From assembly GCA_009693325.1 (NCBI GenBank), contig SHXM01000007.1, forward strand, positions 1-40,479: 40,479 nt of DNA, read 5' to 3'. Each line of letters opens with the position of its first letter. Position 1 is the stretch's first letter. Origin of the DNA: Rhodoferax sp. (GTDB taxonomy: Bacteria; Pseudomonadota; Gammaproteobacteria; Burkholderiales; Burkholderiaceae_C). The position numbers and the translations under genes are program-made. The notes beneath the pieces were generated by a model. That model did no database searches, was not told the DNA's origin, and saw only the letters and a program-made list of their open reading frames with translations. This document shows, one piece after another, positions 23,783-32,255 of this stretch.

Positions 23783-25444
23783 ATGAACCAAGCTGCCGTG
23801 ACAGTGGCCGACATCCTGCGCCAGGCCGAGCGGATCGGCTGGACCGTCAGCGACACCCGGGCAGCAGAAATCGCTGCGGCGGCGGCACCGGCTTACGCCG
23901 CACTTGAGCGCGCCAGCGCCGAGCTCGATTTTGATGTGGACACCCTGTCTCTGTTTGCTGCCCTACGGGAGAACCGCGCACCGCCGCCGATTGACGCGCC
24001 AGCCGCTGGGCCGATGGCGCCACCCCCGGCTGCTGCCACGGCCAGCCTGGTGGCGGCAGCGCTGGCACTGCGCAGTGGCCAGGTCTCGTCACTTGACTTG
24101 ACCCAGGCGGCGATAGCCGCCGCCAAAGCCACGCAGGCCCAGCTCAACGCCTTTGTGCGTCTGGATGAAGCCACAGCACTGGCAGCCGCTCGGCAATGCG
24201 ATGCTGATATCGCTCGGGGCGTGGTGCGCGGGCCCTTGCATGGCGTACCACTGGCGCACAAAGACATGTTTTACCGTGCCGGGTTGGTTTCGAGTTGCGG
24301 CAGCGAAATCCGCCAGCACTGGGTCGCACCCACCACGGCTGGCGTACTCGCGCGCCTGGACGCCGCCGGGGCCATTCAGATTGGCACGCTCAACATGACC
24401 GAATTTGCCTATGGCCCGACCGGCCAGAATGCTTTTTTGGGCGATGTTCGCAACCCTTGGAACACCGACTACATCACCGGTGGCTCATCGAGCGGCTCGG
24501 GCGCCTCGGTGGCCGCCCGCGTGGTGTATGGCGCCTTGGGTTCGGACACCGCAGGCTCGGTGCGCCTGCCCGCCGCAATTTGTGGCCTGGTGGGCATGAA
24601 AACCACCTTCGGCCTGGTCTCGCGCGCCGGCGCCATGCCCCTGTCGCAGTCGCTTGACACGGTTGGCCCCTTAACCCGTACCGTCGCCGACAACGCGCTG
24701 ATGTTGTCAGTAATTGCGGGCCATGACCCGCGCGACCCGTCCACCGCGCAGCAAGCGGTGCCCGATTACCTCGGGCAGCTGCAAGGCCCGGTCAAGGGCC
24801 TGCGCATCGGCATACCCAAGGGCTATTTTGACCGGGGTCTGGAGCCCGAGGTTGCCGCCTGCCTGGCCCGCGTGCGCGCAGTCTTTCTCGGCTTGGGCCT
24901 GACGGTGGTAGAGATCGATATGCCGGACCTGGACGCCATCAACGCGGCCGGCTTTTTCTTGACCTGGGGCGATGTGCTCGCCATCCACGGCGCCTGGATG
25001 CGCGACTGCCCGCAGCGCTACACGCCGCAAACCCGAGGCAGGATTCAAGCCACTCTGGCGGTCACCGCCCAGGCCTTTGCCCAGGCGCAGCGGCTGCGCG
25101 GGCCGATGTTGCGAAATTTTTGTGCCAAGGTGTTTGACCGCTGCGACGCCCTGTTGGCGCCGGTGCTACCGATGGAGGTGCCACGCCTGTCTGAGGTTGA
25201 TGTCTCGGGAGGCGCCACCACCATGCGCATTCTCAATGAGATCACCCGCCTGATGCGCCCGGTCAATGTGCTGGGTTTGCCAGCCCTGGCAGTGCCGGGC
25301 GGCGCCACCGCCAATGGCCTGCCCTGCGGCTTTCAACTCATTGGGCGCCCCTTTGCAGAAAGCACCCTGTACCGAGTCGCCCACGCCTACGAATTACAGA
25401 CCGGCTTCGCAGAGCAGGCACCCCCGGCCCATGGCGGCCCTTGA
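23783..25444 (+). CDS. Amidase (AtzE/GatA-like) with N-terminal AtzG-like extension
   Basis: A 553-residue amidase-signature enzyme. The Ser-cisSer-Lys triad is seen: Lys160 in PLAHKDMF, cis-Ser at 235/236 in GGSSSG, and nucleophile Ser259 in SDTAGSVRLP. The hydrolase core spans about 88-540. Residues 5-62 (DILRQAERIGWTVSD to LDFDVDTLSLFAALREN) look like the small helical DUF4089/AtzG subunit that in cyanuric-acid-type pathways is a separate partner of AtzE. Here it appears fused through an Ala/Pro linker. The ATG at 23783 is chosen since upstream sequence is non-conserved. It is divergent from the LysR gene. Substrate unknown: N-carboxyurea-like, an aryl or aliphatic amide are possible. Confidence 0.88.
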   Translation: MNQAAVTVADILRQAERIGWTVSDTRAAEIAAAAAPAYAALERASAELDFDVDTLSLFAALRENRAPPPIDAPAAGPMAPPPAAATASLVAAALALRSGQVSSLDLTQAAIAAAKATQAQLNAFVRLDEATALAAARQCDADIARGVVRGPLHGVPLAHKDMFYRAGLVSSCGSEIRQHWVAPTTAGVLARLDAAGAIQIGTLNMTEFAYGPTGQNAFLGDVRNPWNTDYITGGSSSGSGASVAARVVYGALGSDTAGSVRLPAAICGLVGMKTTFGLVSRAGAMPLSQSLDTVGPLTRTVADNALMLSVIAGHDPRDPSTAQQAVPDYLGQLQGPVKGLRIGIPKGYFDRGLEPEVAACLARVRAVFLGLGLTVVEIDMPDLDAINAAGFFLTWGDVLAIHGAWMRDCPQRYTPQTRGRIQATLAVTAQAFAQAQRLRGPMLRNFCAKVFDRCDALLAPVLPMEVPRLSEVDVSGGATTMRILNEITRLMRPVNVLGLPALAVPGGATANGLPCGFQLIGRPFAESTLYRVAHAYELQTGFAEQAPPAHGGP

Positions 25445-25470
25445 CCCAGCCAGAGCCCCCGATCAGCGAG

Positions 25471-25500
25471 GTGTAAAGACTTGTAAATGCTTGTAAGCGG
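25471..25500 (+). repeat. Three tandem decamers with TGTAA core, OmpR-type binding site candidate
   Basis: Three adjacent 10-base units share TGTAA at the same phase: GTGTAAAGAC, TTGTAAATGC, TTGTAAGCGG. A 10-bp direct repeat fits OmpR/PhoB-family response regulators. It lies 150-180 bp before the broken cytochrome-peroxidase gene. Confidence 0.45.
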
Positions 25501-25648
25501 GCGGTGAATACCCGGTGTTCCCCATAGTTCCTCCACAGTTGGCCAGCACAGTGCACCCATGCGGCGCTTGCTGCTGCCAACCTTAGGAATCCCGCCATGG
25601 TCTTCTTGCCTTGAAACCAGCCCTCGGCCCAAACCCGGGGCAAGCCAA

Positions 25649-26330
25649 ATGCTGCTGAGCTTGGCCATGTCCCTGTTGTTGAGTGCCTGCGGCGGTGGCG
25701 CCGAGACTGCGGTTGATCCAGAGACTGCCGCATCGGCCTATGCACAGTTGTTCCGGCAGGAGTTTGGCAACACTATTTTTGCCAACACCGATGCCGCATT
25801 CAATGCCATCGGGCTGGCTATTGCGGCCTTTGAGCGGACTCGATTGCAGCCCTTCAGCTCTAAATAAGACGCCATGGTGCGTGGTGAGACCACCTTGAAC
25901 CAGACCGAGGCGCGTGGCATGGCGCTGTCCATGGACCCCGCCAAAGGCAACTGCGTGGCCTGCCATTTGATGAACCCGGCCAGTGGCAAGCCGGAAGACT
26001 CGCCGTTTTCGGAGTTCACCTTCTATGCCAATGGCATTCCGGGCAACCCAGCGATCCCGAAAAATTCTGACCCAGCCTTTTTTGACCTGGGCCTGTGCGG
26101 GCCAGAGCGCACGCCCCCGAGCTTGCCCAGCACCGTGATGCCGAGCCTGACGATTGAGAACTTCTGCGGCAAATTCCGCATGCCAACACTGCGCAATGTG
26201 GCTGAGCGACCGGCCTTCATGCACAACGGCTTTTTCAAGGATTTGCCTACGGTACTGCGGTTTTACTCAACCCGAAACAGCAACCCGCAGTTTTGGTACG
26301 GGCAGGCGCTGCGCGAACTGGTCGACGAGT
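25649..26330 (+). pseudogene. Broken di-heme cytochrome c peroxidase (MauG-family) gene
   Basis: The frame begins with a lipoprotein signal MLLSLAMSLLLSACGGG, then jumps straight into AYAQLFRQEFGNTIFANTDAAF, well inside the family; the first heme domain is deleted. FSSK is followed by TAA (25865-25867) and, in the same frame, DAMVRGETTLNQTEA, so a Tyr codon has become a stop. The second heme site GNCVACH and CGKFRMPTLRNVAERPAFMHNGFF remain. After NPQFWYG (about 26300) the family match ends abruptly, and the sequence becomes Pro/Arg-rich nonsense. The product would be inactive. Its upstream region has a tandem decamer repeat. Confidence 0.85.
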
Positions 26331-26489
26331 TTTATGACCTCGGCGCGCGCGATGGGCCGCCGCTGCGCCGGCCGCCACCTGAGCGAGAACCTCCTGGCTG
26401 GTCTACCATGCCTCCCCCACCGCCGCCACCGCGCGAGGGTGCAGGTCGCGTGCGAAGACCGCCACCACCGGGCGGACCAGGTGGCAGCT

Positions 26490-26579
26490 TGGGCGAGCGC
26501 ATCGCTGGAGCAGGCCGGCACCGGCGAAGCCGGTATCAGCTCGGTCTACGGTGTCGGTTACCGCTTTGAGGATGCCTGA
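26490..26579 (+). pseudogene. C-terminal scrap of an OmpR-family response regulator (possible)
   Basis: In a frame different from the peroxidase remnant, the last residues read SLEQAGTGEAGISSVYGVGYRFEDA and then stop. VYGVGYRFE is the typical wing end of OmpR/PhoB DNA-binding domains (VRGVGYRFE). The upstream part is not readable as a regulator. Together with the decamer repeats at 25471 it suggests a decayed two-component/peroxidase locus. Confidence 0.4.
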
Positions 26580-26604
26580 GCCGGGGCTGACGAGGCGGGG
26601 TTGG

Positions 26605-27855
26605 TCACAGGGGCAGGCAGCCCAGTTCGCGCGGCAGCGACCAAGCGGCTTGGGCGCCCTGCGCGGTGATCAGGAACTGGTCTTCGATGATGAAGCCCCC
26701 CTCGCCATCCACATAAAACGGGGTTTCAAATGCCAGCACCATCCCTGCCTCCAGCGGCTCGTCGGCCTGGGCGGACAAAAAAGGCGGGACCTCGCAAAAT
26801 GTGTCATGCCCCAGGCTGTGACCAAAGTGGCCGCGGCTGAACCGGCTGAAGCCGGCGCGCTGCATTGCACCCGTCGCCCTGGCATGCACCTCGCGCATCA
26901 GATGCCCGGGTTTGAGCACCTCCAGCCCAGCTGAAAAAGCGTCGCTCAAGGCGGCCATGATCTCGCGCGTGCGCGGCCTGGCTGGACCCAGGGTGTAGGT
27001 GCGGCCACTGTCGGAGCTGTAGCCCTGCACCACACAGCCGACATCAAATTTGAGCAGGTCGCCACGCTGCAAGCGGGCGCCACCGGCCCAGGGCAAAGGC
27101 CCGACGGTGGTGTATTCCCATTGACCACTGAGCGTCACGCCTAAGCGCTGCGTCTCAAGCGCAACACCCTCACGCCAGGCCGCAGCAATGACGTCGCGGT
27201 GGATGCCCTCATGCACGGCCGCCAAGGCGTGGTGCATACCGGCTTCGGCAATCAGCGCCGCCTGGGTCAGCCGGGCAATCTCAGCCGGCGATTTGACGGC
27301 CTTGATTTGTCCGAGCACTTGGCTGGCATCGCGCCATTGCACCCGTGGCAGCACGGCTTTGAGCAACTCAAAATCAGCCACCGGCCAAAAATCCAGGTCA
27401 AGGCCGATGCGGGCACGGGACAGGCCGCGCGCCTTCAAGAGGTCACCCAGCGCCAGGAAGGCCTGCCGCGCGTCAAACGCCGCTGGACGCTCAAACCCGG
27501 CCGGGCGGGCGGCCTTAGAGAAGGCCCTTTCAACCAGCTCGGCCGCGCCCAGGTCGGTGTCAAGCCAGGGCCGGATATCGGCGGTCTCCACCCAATCCGG
27601 GTGGGTGTGAACCTGGGCCGGCCCCAGCGCCGCGCGAGCCGGCGCAGCAAAGAGCTCGGTGCAAACCGCCGCCAACGGCGCGGTGGCGGCGGTCGGTATC
27701 AGCGCCATCGCAGCGCCGGCGCGCCGAAAAAACGCGGCAACCCCGGCCGGTGCCCCGGTCGCCCAGGTGAAGCTCTCCGGTTTGGACACCACCACGGCGT
27801 CCAGCTGTTGCGCGCCCAGCAGGCGCTGGGCGCGGGCCCGATTGACATCACTCAT
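26605..27855 (-). CDS. M24 family metallopeptidase (Xaa-Pro peptidase/creatinase fold)
   Basis: A 416-residue pita-bread enzyme. The N-terminal domain (about 1-170) is creatinase-like, with AVVVSKPESFTWATG. The C-terminal domain has the five metal ligands in order: Asp in LLKFDVGCVV, Asp in YSSDSGRTY, His in GHSLGHDTF, Glu in LAFETPFY and Glu in GFIIEDQF. It would hydrolyse an Xaa-Pro peptide or a related C-N bond (creatinase, ectoine hydrolase and DmdC-type proteins share the fold). The gene lies 12 bp after the TRAP large-permease gene and is last in an operon with TRAP-PQM and a CoA transferase. The true substrate is probably the TRAP-imported compound, not a general peptide. ATG 27855 is clear. 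Confidence 0.87.
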   Translation of the reverse strand: MSDVNRARAQRLLGAQQLDAVVVSKPESFTWATGAPAGVAAFFRRAGAAMALIPTAATAPLAAVCTELFAAPARAALGPAQVHTHPDWVETADIRPWLDTDLGAAELVERAFSKAARPAGFERPAAFDARQAFLALGDLLKARGLSRARIGLDLDFWPVADFELLKAVLPRVQWRDASQVLGQIKAVKSPAEIARLTQAALIAEAGMHHALAAVHEGIHRDVIAAAWREGVALETQRLGVTLSGQWEYTTVGPLPWAGGARLQRGDLLKFDVGCVVQGYSSDSGRTYTLGPARPRTREIMAALSDAFSAGLEVLKPGHLMREVHARATGAMQRAGFSRFSRGHFGHSLGHDTFCEVPPFLSAQADEPLEAGMVLAFETPFYVDGEGGFIIEDQFLITAQGAQAAWSLPRELGCLPL

Positions 27856-27867
27856 GGTTTCCTTTTT

Positions 27868-29157
27868 TCAGGCGTACGACAAACCGGGCAGCCAGGTCGC
27901 AATGCCGGGCAGCCAGGTCAGCAGCAGCACCCCCAGCAACAGCAGCAGCCAGAAAGGCAGGGCGCCATGGGCCGCATCGCCCAGGCTCACCTTGCCTTTG
28001 CTGATGCCCACCAACACAAACAGGTTCATGCCCACCGGCGGTGTCAGCATGCCGATCTCGATCATCATGGTCACCACCACCCCGAGCCAGACGGCGTCAA
28101 AGCCCAGGCCGGTCAGCAACGGAAACACCACTGGCAAGGTCATCACCATCATCGACAGGCCGTCAAACACCATCCCCAGCAGCAGATAGATCACCAGCAC
28201 CAGGGCCAGCATCAGCAGGGGCGAGAGACCTACCGAGGCGATGGTGGTCAGCAATTTTTGCGGTATCTGCAACACGCTGATGGACTGAGCCAGAATCACC
28301 GCCCCCATGAAGACCAGCGCAATGACGGCAAAGGTGCGGGCCGAGTTCATGAAGGTCTTGAGGAAGCGGCTCCAATTGAGGTCGCCCATGGTGAAACCCA
28401 AAAGGGTGGCGGCCGCCACACCCACCGCAGCCGATTCGGTCGGGGTCGCGATACCCGCAAACAGACTGCCCAGCACCGACAGGATCAGCACCGCAATTGG
28501 CCACAACGCCACGGTCGCCCGCAGGGTCGGCCCCCAGGGCTGCGGCTGCTCCTGCGGCACTTCGTGCGGGTGGCGCCGGGCCGACCACTCGACGTAGAAC
28601 ATGAAGATCAGCGCCATCAGCAGGCCGGGCAGCACGCCGGCCAGAAACAATTTGCCGATCGAGGTGTCGGTCAGGGCGCCGTAAATCAGCAGCGACAGGC
28701 TGGGTGGTATCAAAAGCCCGAGGGTACCGCCACCCGCCAGGGTACCCACCACCAGCCGCGGCGCATAGCCGCGCCGGGACAACTCGGGGTAAGCCACAGC
28801 ACCGACGGCCGCCGACACCGACATGGACGAGCCACTGACGGCGCCAAAGACAGTGCAGACCGCAATGTTGGTATGCAACAGGCCGCCACGGGCACGGGCA
28901 AACAGTGGCGAGAGGGCACGGTACACGCCACCCGCCAGACCGCTGGCCACCAGCACATCGCCCAGCAGGATGAACAAGGGAATGGCGGTCAGGGTGAACT
29001 CGCCAAAGACGTTGAAAACGGCCTGCACCCCCAGCTGTGTCGCGCCACCTCCCATGAAGTGCAAAATGGCAAAGCCGGTCAGGCCCAAGGCGGCGCCCAG
29101 CACCGCACCCGACAGGATGCTGGCCGAGAACAGCAGCCCCATCAAGCTCCAGCTCAC
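27868..29157 (-). CDS. dctM: TRAP transporter large permease (DctM-type)
   Basis: A 429-residue inner-membrane protein with about 12 hydrophobic segments, the ion-coupled channel of a tripartite importer. Seen: LGLTGFAILHFMGGG near the start, GSSMSVSAAVGAVAYPELSRRGY (typical G-S-S motif region), LAGGGTLGLLIPPSLSLLIYG, and the second scaffold half with LVIYLLLGMVFDGLSMMVMTLPVVFPL and GMLTPPVGMNLFV. It starts with GTG at 29157, overlapping the stop of the small permease (GTGA), so translation is coupled. The solute is unknown. Confidence 0.93.
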   Translation of the reverse strand: MSWSLMGLLFSASILSGAVLGAALGLTGFAILHFMGGGATQLGVQAVFNVFGEFTLTAIPLFILLGDVLVASGLAGGVYRALSPLFARARGGLLHTNIAVCTVFGAVSGSSMSVSAAVGAVAYPELSRRGYAPRLVVGTLAGGGTLGLLIPPSLSLLIYGALTDTSIGKLFLAGVLPGLLMALIFMFYVEWSARRHPHEVPQEQPQPWGPTLRATVALWPIAVLILSVLGSLFAGIATPTESAAVGVAAATLLGFTMGDLNWSRFLKTFMNSARTFAVIALVFMGAVILAQSISVLQIPQKLLTTIASVGLSPLLMLALVLVIYLLLGMVFDGLSMMVMTLPVVFPLLTGLGFDAVWLGVVVTMMIEIGMLTPPVGMNLFVLVGISKGKVSLGDAAHGALPFWLLLLLGVLLLTWLPGIATWLPGLSYA

Positions 29158-29690
29158 ACCATGACTTCCGGTGTGGCATCACCCGAATAGGGTTGCCAGG
29201 CACGCCACAGGGCAATGGCGCCGGTCAGCGCCATGGACACCGTGGCCAGCCAAAGGAAAGGCGCCAGTGGCAGGCGCGATTGCTCGGACATCAGCTTGAG
29301 TTGCGCAGTGAAGGCGCTGATGGCCCAAGCGTGCTGGACAAAGACCACCGCAAAAGCCAGCAGCACAAACTGCCCAAGAACAAACAGCAGCCGCTTGGGG
29401 CGCGGCGGCAGGCGCTCGATGGCCAGGCTGACGCGGATGTTGAGCTCGTTGAGCACCGTGATCGGCAGCAAGGCAAAAACGGCCACTGTCATGAGCAGGC
29501 CAGACAGTTCCTCGGTCAGGGCCAGCGGGCGACCCCAACCGTAGCGCATCACCACGGCCCCCAGCACCAGCACAAAGATGCCGGCCAGGGCACCAGCCCC
29601 GAGCACGGCCAGCATCAGCGCCAGGCCGCGCCAGAGCCGCTCCAGAGCGGCCACCCAAGGCGCCGGGCTCAGCGGCGGCAGCGCCATCAT
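29154..29690 (-). CDS. dctQ: TRAP transporter small permease (DctQ-type)
   Basis: A 178-residue membrane protein with four hydrophobic segments (ALMLAVLGAGALAGIFVLVLG, LLMTVAVFALLPITVLNEL, RLLFVLGQFVLLAFAVVFVQ and LWLATVSMALTGAIALWRA). It is the small subunit between binding protein and DctM. The conserved short RPLALTEELSGLLM motif of DctQ is seen. It overlaps the genes on both sides by 4 bp, so the three TRAP genes form one tight translation unit. Two ATG codons in a row (29690 and 29687) allow either start. Confidence 0.9.
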   Translation of the reverse strand: MMALPPLSPAPWVAALERLWRGLALMLAVLGAGALAGIFVLVLGAVVMRYGWGRPLALTEELSGLLMTVAVFALLPITVLNELNIRVSLAIERLPPRPKRLLFVLGQFVLLAFAVVFVQHAWAISAFTAQLKLMSEQSRLPLAPFLWLATVSMALTGAIALWRAWQPYSGDATPEVMV

Positions 29691-30706
29691 TTCGGCAGAG
29701 CGTCCAGTACCTTCTGGCGGTAGGCAATGGCATCGGCGCCGGTTTCCTTGGCCAGCACGTCCCAGGTCTCGAGGGCAGACCGGCGGATCGCCGCCTTGTC
29801 GGCCGCAGGCAAGGCCGGGTGGTAGGTCACACCCTGACTCTGCAGCTTGTCACGCGAGGCGGCCTCGGTAGCCGTGTCGGCATCGAAATTGAAACTGACA
29901 CGTTCGAGTTCTGTCACCGCGTCGAGAAAGCCCTTCTTCAGGTCTGCCGGCAAGGCGGCCCATTTGGCTTTGTGGGCCAACAGGGCGTAGGGGGCCGGCG
30001 GGAACGGGAAGCCAGTGGGGATAACGTGCTTGGCCACCTCCTGCAGGGAAATGGAGTTGGCAAATCGTGGCGCGTACAGGGCGCAATCCACCACGCCGGT
30101 TTGCAGCGCCGCATACAACTCGTTTTGCGGCACGATCTGGGCGGCAACACCCAGTCGTTTGAAGGTTTCCACCTGCTCACGGCTACCGACCCGAAGCTTC
30201 TTCTTCTTGAGCTCTTCCAGCGTCTTGACAGGCTCGCGGCAAAACAGCGCGGCGTCCACGATCGAGAAGCCGAGGAACCCCGGGACTTCAACGTTCCATT
30301 TGGCGATCCCTTCCTTGAGCACCGACTTCAGAGCCGGCAGGGCTTTGAGGTGCTCATCGGCATTCGCCACCAGGCCATAAACATAAATATTGGCCAGGGC
30401 GGGCGCGTCACGGCCCAGAAACGGGGGCCAGATGAAGCCCAGCTCGGGCGTGCCGGTCTGCATGAAGCGCATGGCATCGGCATCCTTGAGGCCAAGGGCA
30501 CCACCCTCGGAGACCGAGATCTTGAGCTTGCCACCAGTGCGTTTTTCCACATCGGCCGCAAAGGTGCGGATCTGGGCCGACTCCGGGCGCGAGGCCGGGT
30601 AGCTGTTGTTGAACCGCCACTCAGTCTGGGCCTGGGCCGGGACCTGCAGCAACAAGGCCACGCCCACCGCACGGGCAGCATTCGTCAAGATATTCAGGAT
30701 TTTCAT
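29687..30706 (-). CDS. dctP: TRAP transporter substrate-binding protein (DctP-type)
   Basis: A 339-residue periplasmic receptor. Signal MKILNILTNAARAVGVALLLQVPAQAQ, mature start TEWRFNNSYPASRPES, and the DctP core: FAADVEKRTGGKLKISVSEGGALGLKDAD, LRVGSREQVETFKRLGVAAQIVPQNELYAALQTGVVD. The Arg in LRVGS is the usual anchor for a carboxylate group, which favours an organic acid ligand. GGAGA lies 4 bases before the ATG at 30706; longer in-frame starts precede the signal and are rejected. Overlaps dctQ by 4 bp. About 100 bp separate it from the CoA transferase gene upstream in the same direction. Confidence 0.93.
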   Translation of the reverse strand: MKILNILTNAARAVGVALLLQVPAQAQTEWRFNNSYPASRPESAQIRTFAADVEKRTGGKLKISVSEGGALGLKDADAMRFMQTGTPELGFIWPPFLGRDAPALANIYVYGLVANADEHLKALPALKSVLKEGIAKWNVEVPGFLGFSIVDAALFCREPVKTLEELKKKKLRVGSREQVETFKRLGVAAQIVPQNELYAALQTGVVDCALYAPRFANSISLQEVAKHVIPTGFPFPPAPYALLAHKAKWAALPADLKKGFLDAVTELERVSFNFDADTATEAASRDKLQSQGVTYHPALPAADKAAIRRSALETWDVLAKETGADAIAYRQKVLDALPK

Positions 30707-30805
30707 GGATTCTCCAAAGACAAGATGAAAAAGTCGTCGAAACACCATTCTAATGACGGCGCCGGCAGCCTGTACGGAAACAGGCGGAGACCCATGGCGG
30801 CTGGC

Positions 30806-32014
30806 TCAGGCCACTACCCGGCGCGCCACAAAATCAGCCACCTGGTCGTCGTTGTAGCCTAGCGCGGCCAGCAGCTCGGTGGTGTGTTGGCCACGGGTTG
30901 GCGGGTTTAGCCGCACGCCCAGGCGCTGCCCGCCCATGGTGAAGGGAAACAACGCGGTGCCAACGGATTGACCAGCCCGCTCGCCGTCTGGCAGGGTGAT
31001 GTCGGCCAGGCCGCCCGTGGCGCGCAGGTGCTCATCGTCGTACAACTCTTCGGGCCTACGAATCGGCGCAAAGGGCAGGCCCACGCCCTCGAACAGCGCC
31101 GCCAGCTCGGCCGCACGCCAGCTGCCCAGCCGCTCGCGCAACACCGGCATCAAGCTGGCCCGGCCCTGCACCCGCAGGTTGTTGCTGGCGTACTGCGGCA
31201 AATCGCGCAGGTCGGCCAGGCCCAGCGCGTCGCAAAAGGTCAGCCACTGGGCATCACTGACGGCGGCCAGGAAGATCTGCTCGCCGTCCTTGACTGTGAA
31301 GATGTCGTAAATACCCCATGCCGAGATGCGGTCCGGCATGGGCGCGGCAGCGCGGCCGGTGATGGCGTACTGCAGCATGTGCTGGCCTACCAAAAACACA
31401 TTGTTTTCAAATAACGCGGTTTGCACCTCCTGGCCCCGCCCGGTGATGCCGCGCTGGATCAGGGCCCCCATGGCGCCGATGGCACCAAACATGCCGCCCA
31501 TGATGTCGTTCACACTGCTGCCGGCACGTAGCGGGTCGCCCGGGCGGCCGGTCATGTAGGCCAGGCCGCCCATCATCTGCACCACCTCGTCGAGCGCAGT
31601 GCGGTGATCGTAGGGGCCGGGCAAAAAGCCTTTGTGGCTGACATAGATCAGGCGCGGGTCGGTCTGGCTGAGCGAGGCGTAATCGAGCCCGTACTTGGCC
31701 ATGGTGCCGGGTTTGAAGTTCTCGGCCACCATATCGGCGCTGGCTGCCAAGCGCCGCGCCAGTGCTGCGCCATCGGGCTGGCGCAGATCAATGGCAATGC
31801 TCTTCTTGTTACGGTTGAACATGGGGAAGAAACCGGCGCCGGCGCCCAGCAAATGCCGGGTGCGGTCGCCCTCGATCGGCTCCACCTTGATCACCTCGGC
31901 CCCCAGGTCGGCCAGCACCATGCCGCAGGTCGGCCCCATCACCATGTGGGTGAACTCCACCACGCGCAGCCCGGTGAGCGGCAGGGTGGAGTTGCTGATT
32001 TGCTCAGTCGTCAT
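30806..32014 (-). CDS. Family III CoA transferase (CaiB/BaiF type)
   Basis: A 402-residue enzyme moving CoA between carboxylic acids, as formyl-CoA transferase and CaiB do. Seen: LTGLRVVEFTHMVMGPTCGMVLADLGAEVIKVEP at the N-terminus, NRNKKSIAIDL, VAENFKPGTM, and the catalytic Asp170 in SSVNDIMGG, at the position of Asp169 in formyl-CoA transferase. ATG 32014 is chosen; an earlier TTG is unlikely. It heads the minus-strand operon with the TRAP importer and M24 enzyme, so it probably activates the imported acid or its product. It is divergent from malate synthase, which fits an acyl-CoA or glyoxylate route, but the substrate is unproven. Confidence 0.92.
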   Translation of the reverse strand: MTTEQISNSTLPLTGLRVVEFTHMVMGPTCGMVLADLGAEVIKVEPIEGDRTRHLLGAGAGFFPMFNRNKKSIAIDLRQPDGAALARRLAASADMVAENFKPGTMAKYGLDYASLSQTDPRLIYVSHKGFLPGPYDHRTALDEVVQMMGGLAYMTGRPGDPLRAGSSVNDIMGGMFGAIGAMGALIQRGITGRGQEVQTALFENNVFLVGQHMLQYAITGRAAAPMPDRISAWGIYDIFTVKDGEQIFLAAVSDAQWLTFCDALGLADLRDLPQYASNNLRVQGRASLMPVLRERLGSWRAAELAALFEGVGLPFAPIRRPEELYDDEHLRATGGLADITLPDGERAGQSVGTALFPFTMGGQRLGVRLNPPTRGQHTTELLAALGYNDDQVADFVARRVVA

Positions 32015-32109
32015 GCCGAGATTGTGCAACGGCTGAATCGGGACCCCAAGACTGGATTACACGTATTTTTGTCATAGATAATTTAATTTTTCGGTAGTTA
32101 ATGACTGCC

Positions 32110-32120
32110 TTGGTATCCAA
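32110..32120. promoter_or_regulatory. Short palindrome in the CoA-transferase/glcB divergent region
   Basis: TTGGTATCCAA has 4-bp perfect arms around TAT and resembles the short sites of FadR-type GntR regulators. It lies in an AT-rich part of the 241-bp gap. A longer arm pair CCTGGCT (32152-32158)/AGCCAGG (32179-32185) lies in the presumed glcB leader. Both are weak predictions. Confidence 0.25.
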
Positions 32121-32255
32121 TACAGTCAAACACCAAAGAAATTTGCCTCTGCCTGGCTGTGGCACTGCGTTGCTGCGAAGCCAGGGCGGCTGGGTCGGTG
32201 AGGCCGCTGCCGGCAGATGCTTTCCGGCTTTCCCGATTTATGAAGGTTTGACACC

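Noticed and set aside
27199-29190. A 663-codon open frame on the plus strand rich in Gln, His and Gly
   Set aside because: It is the antisense of the M24 and DctM genes, whose family motifs are unmistakable on the minus strand. Long antisense frames are expected at this GC content.
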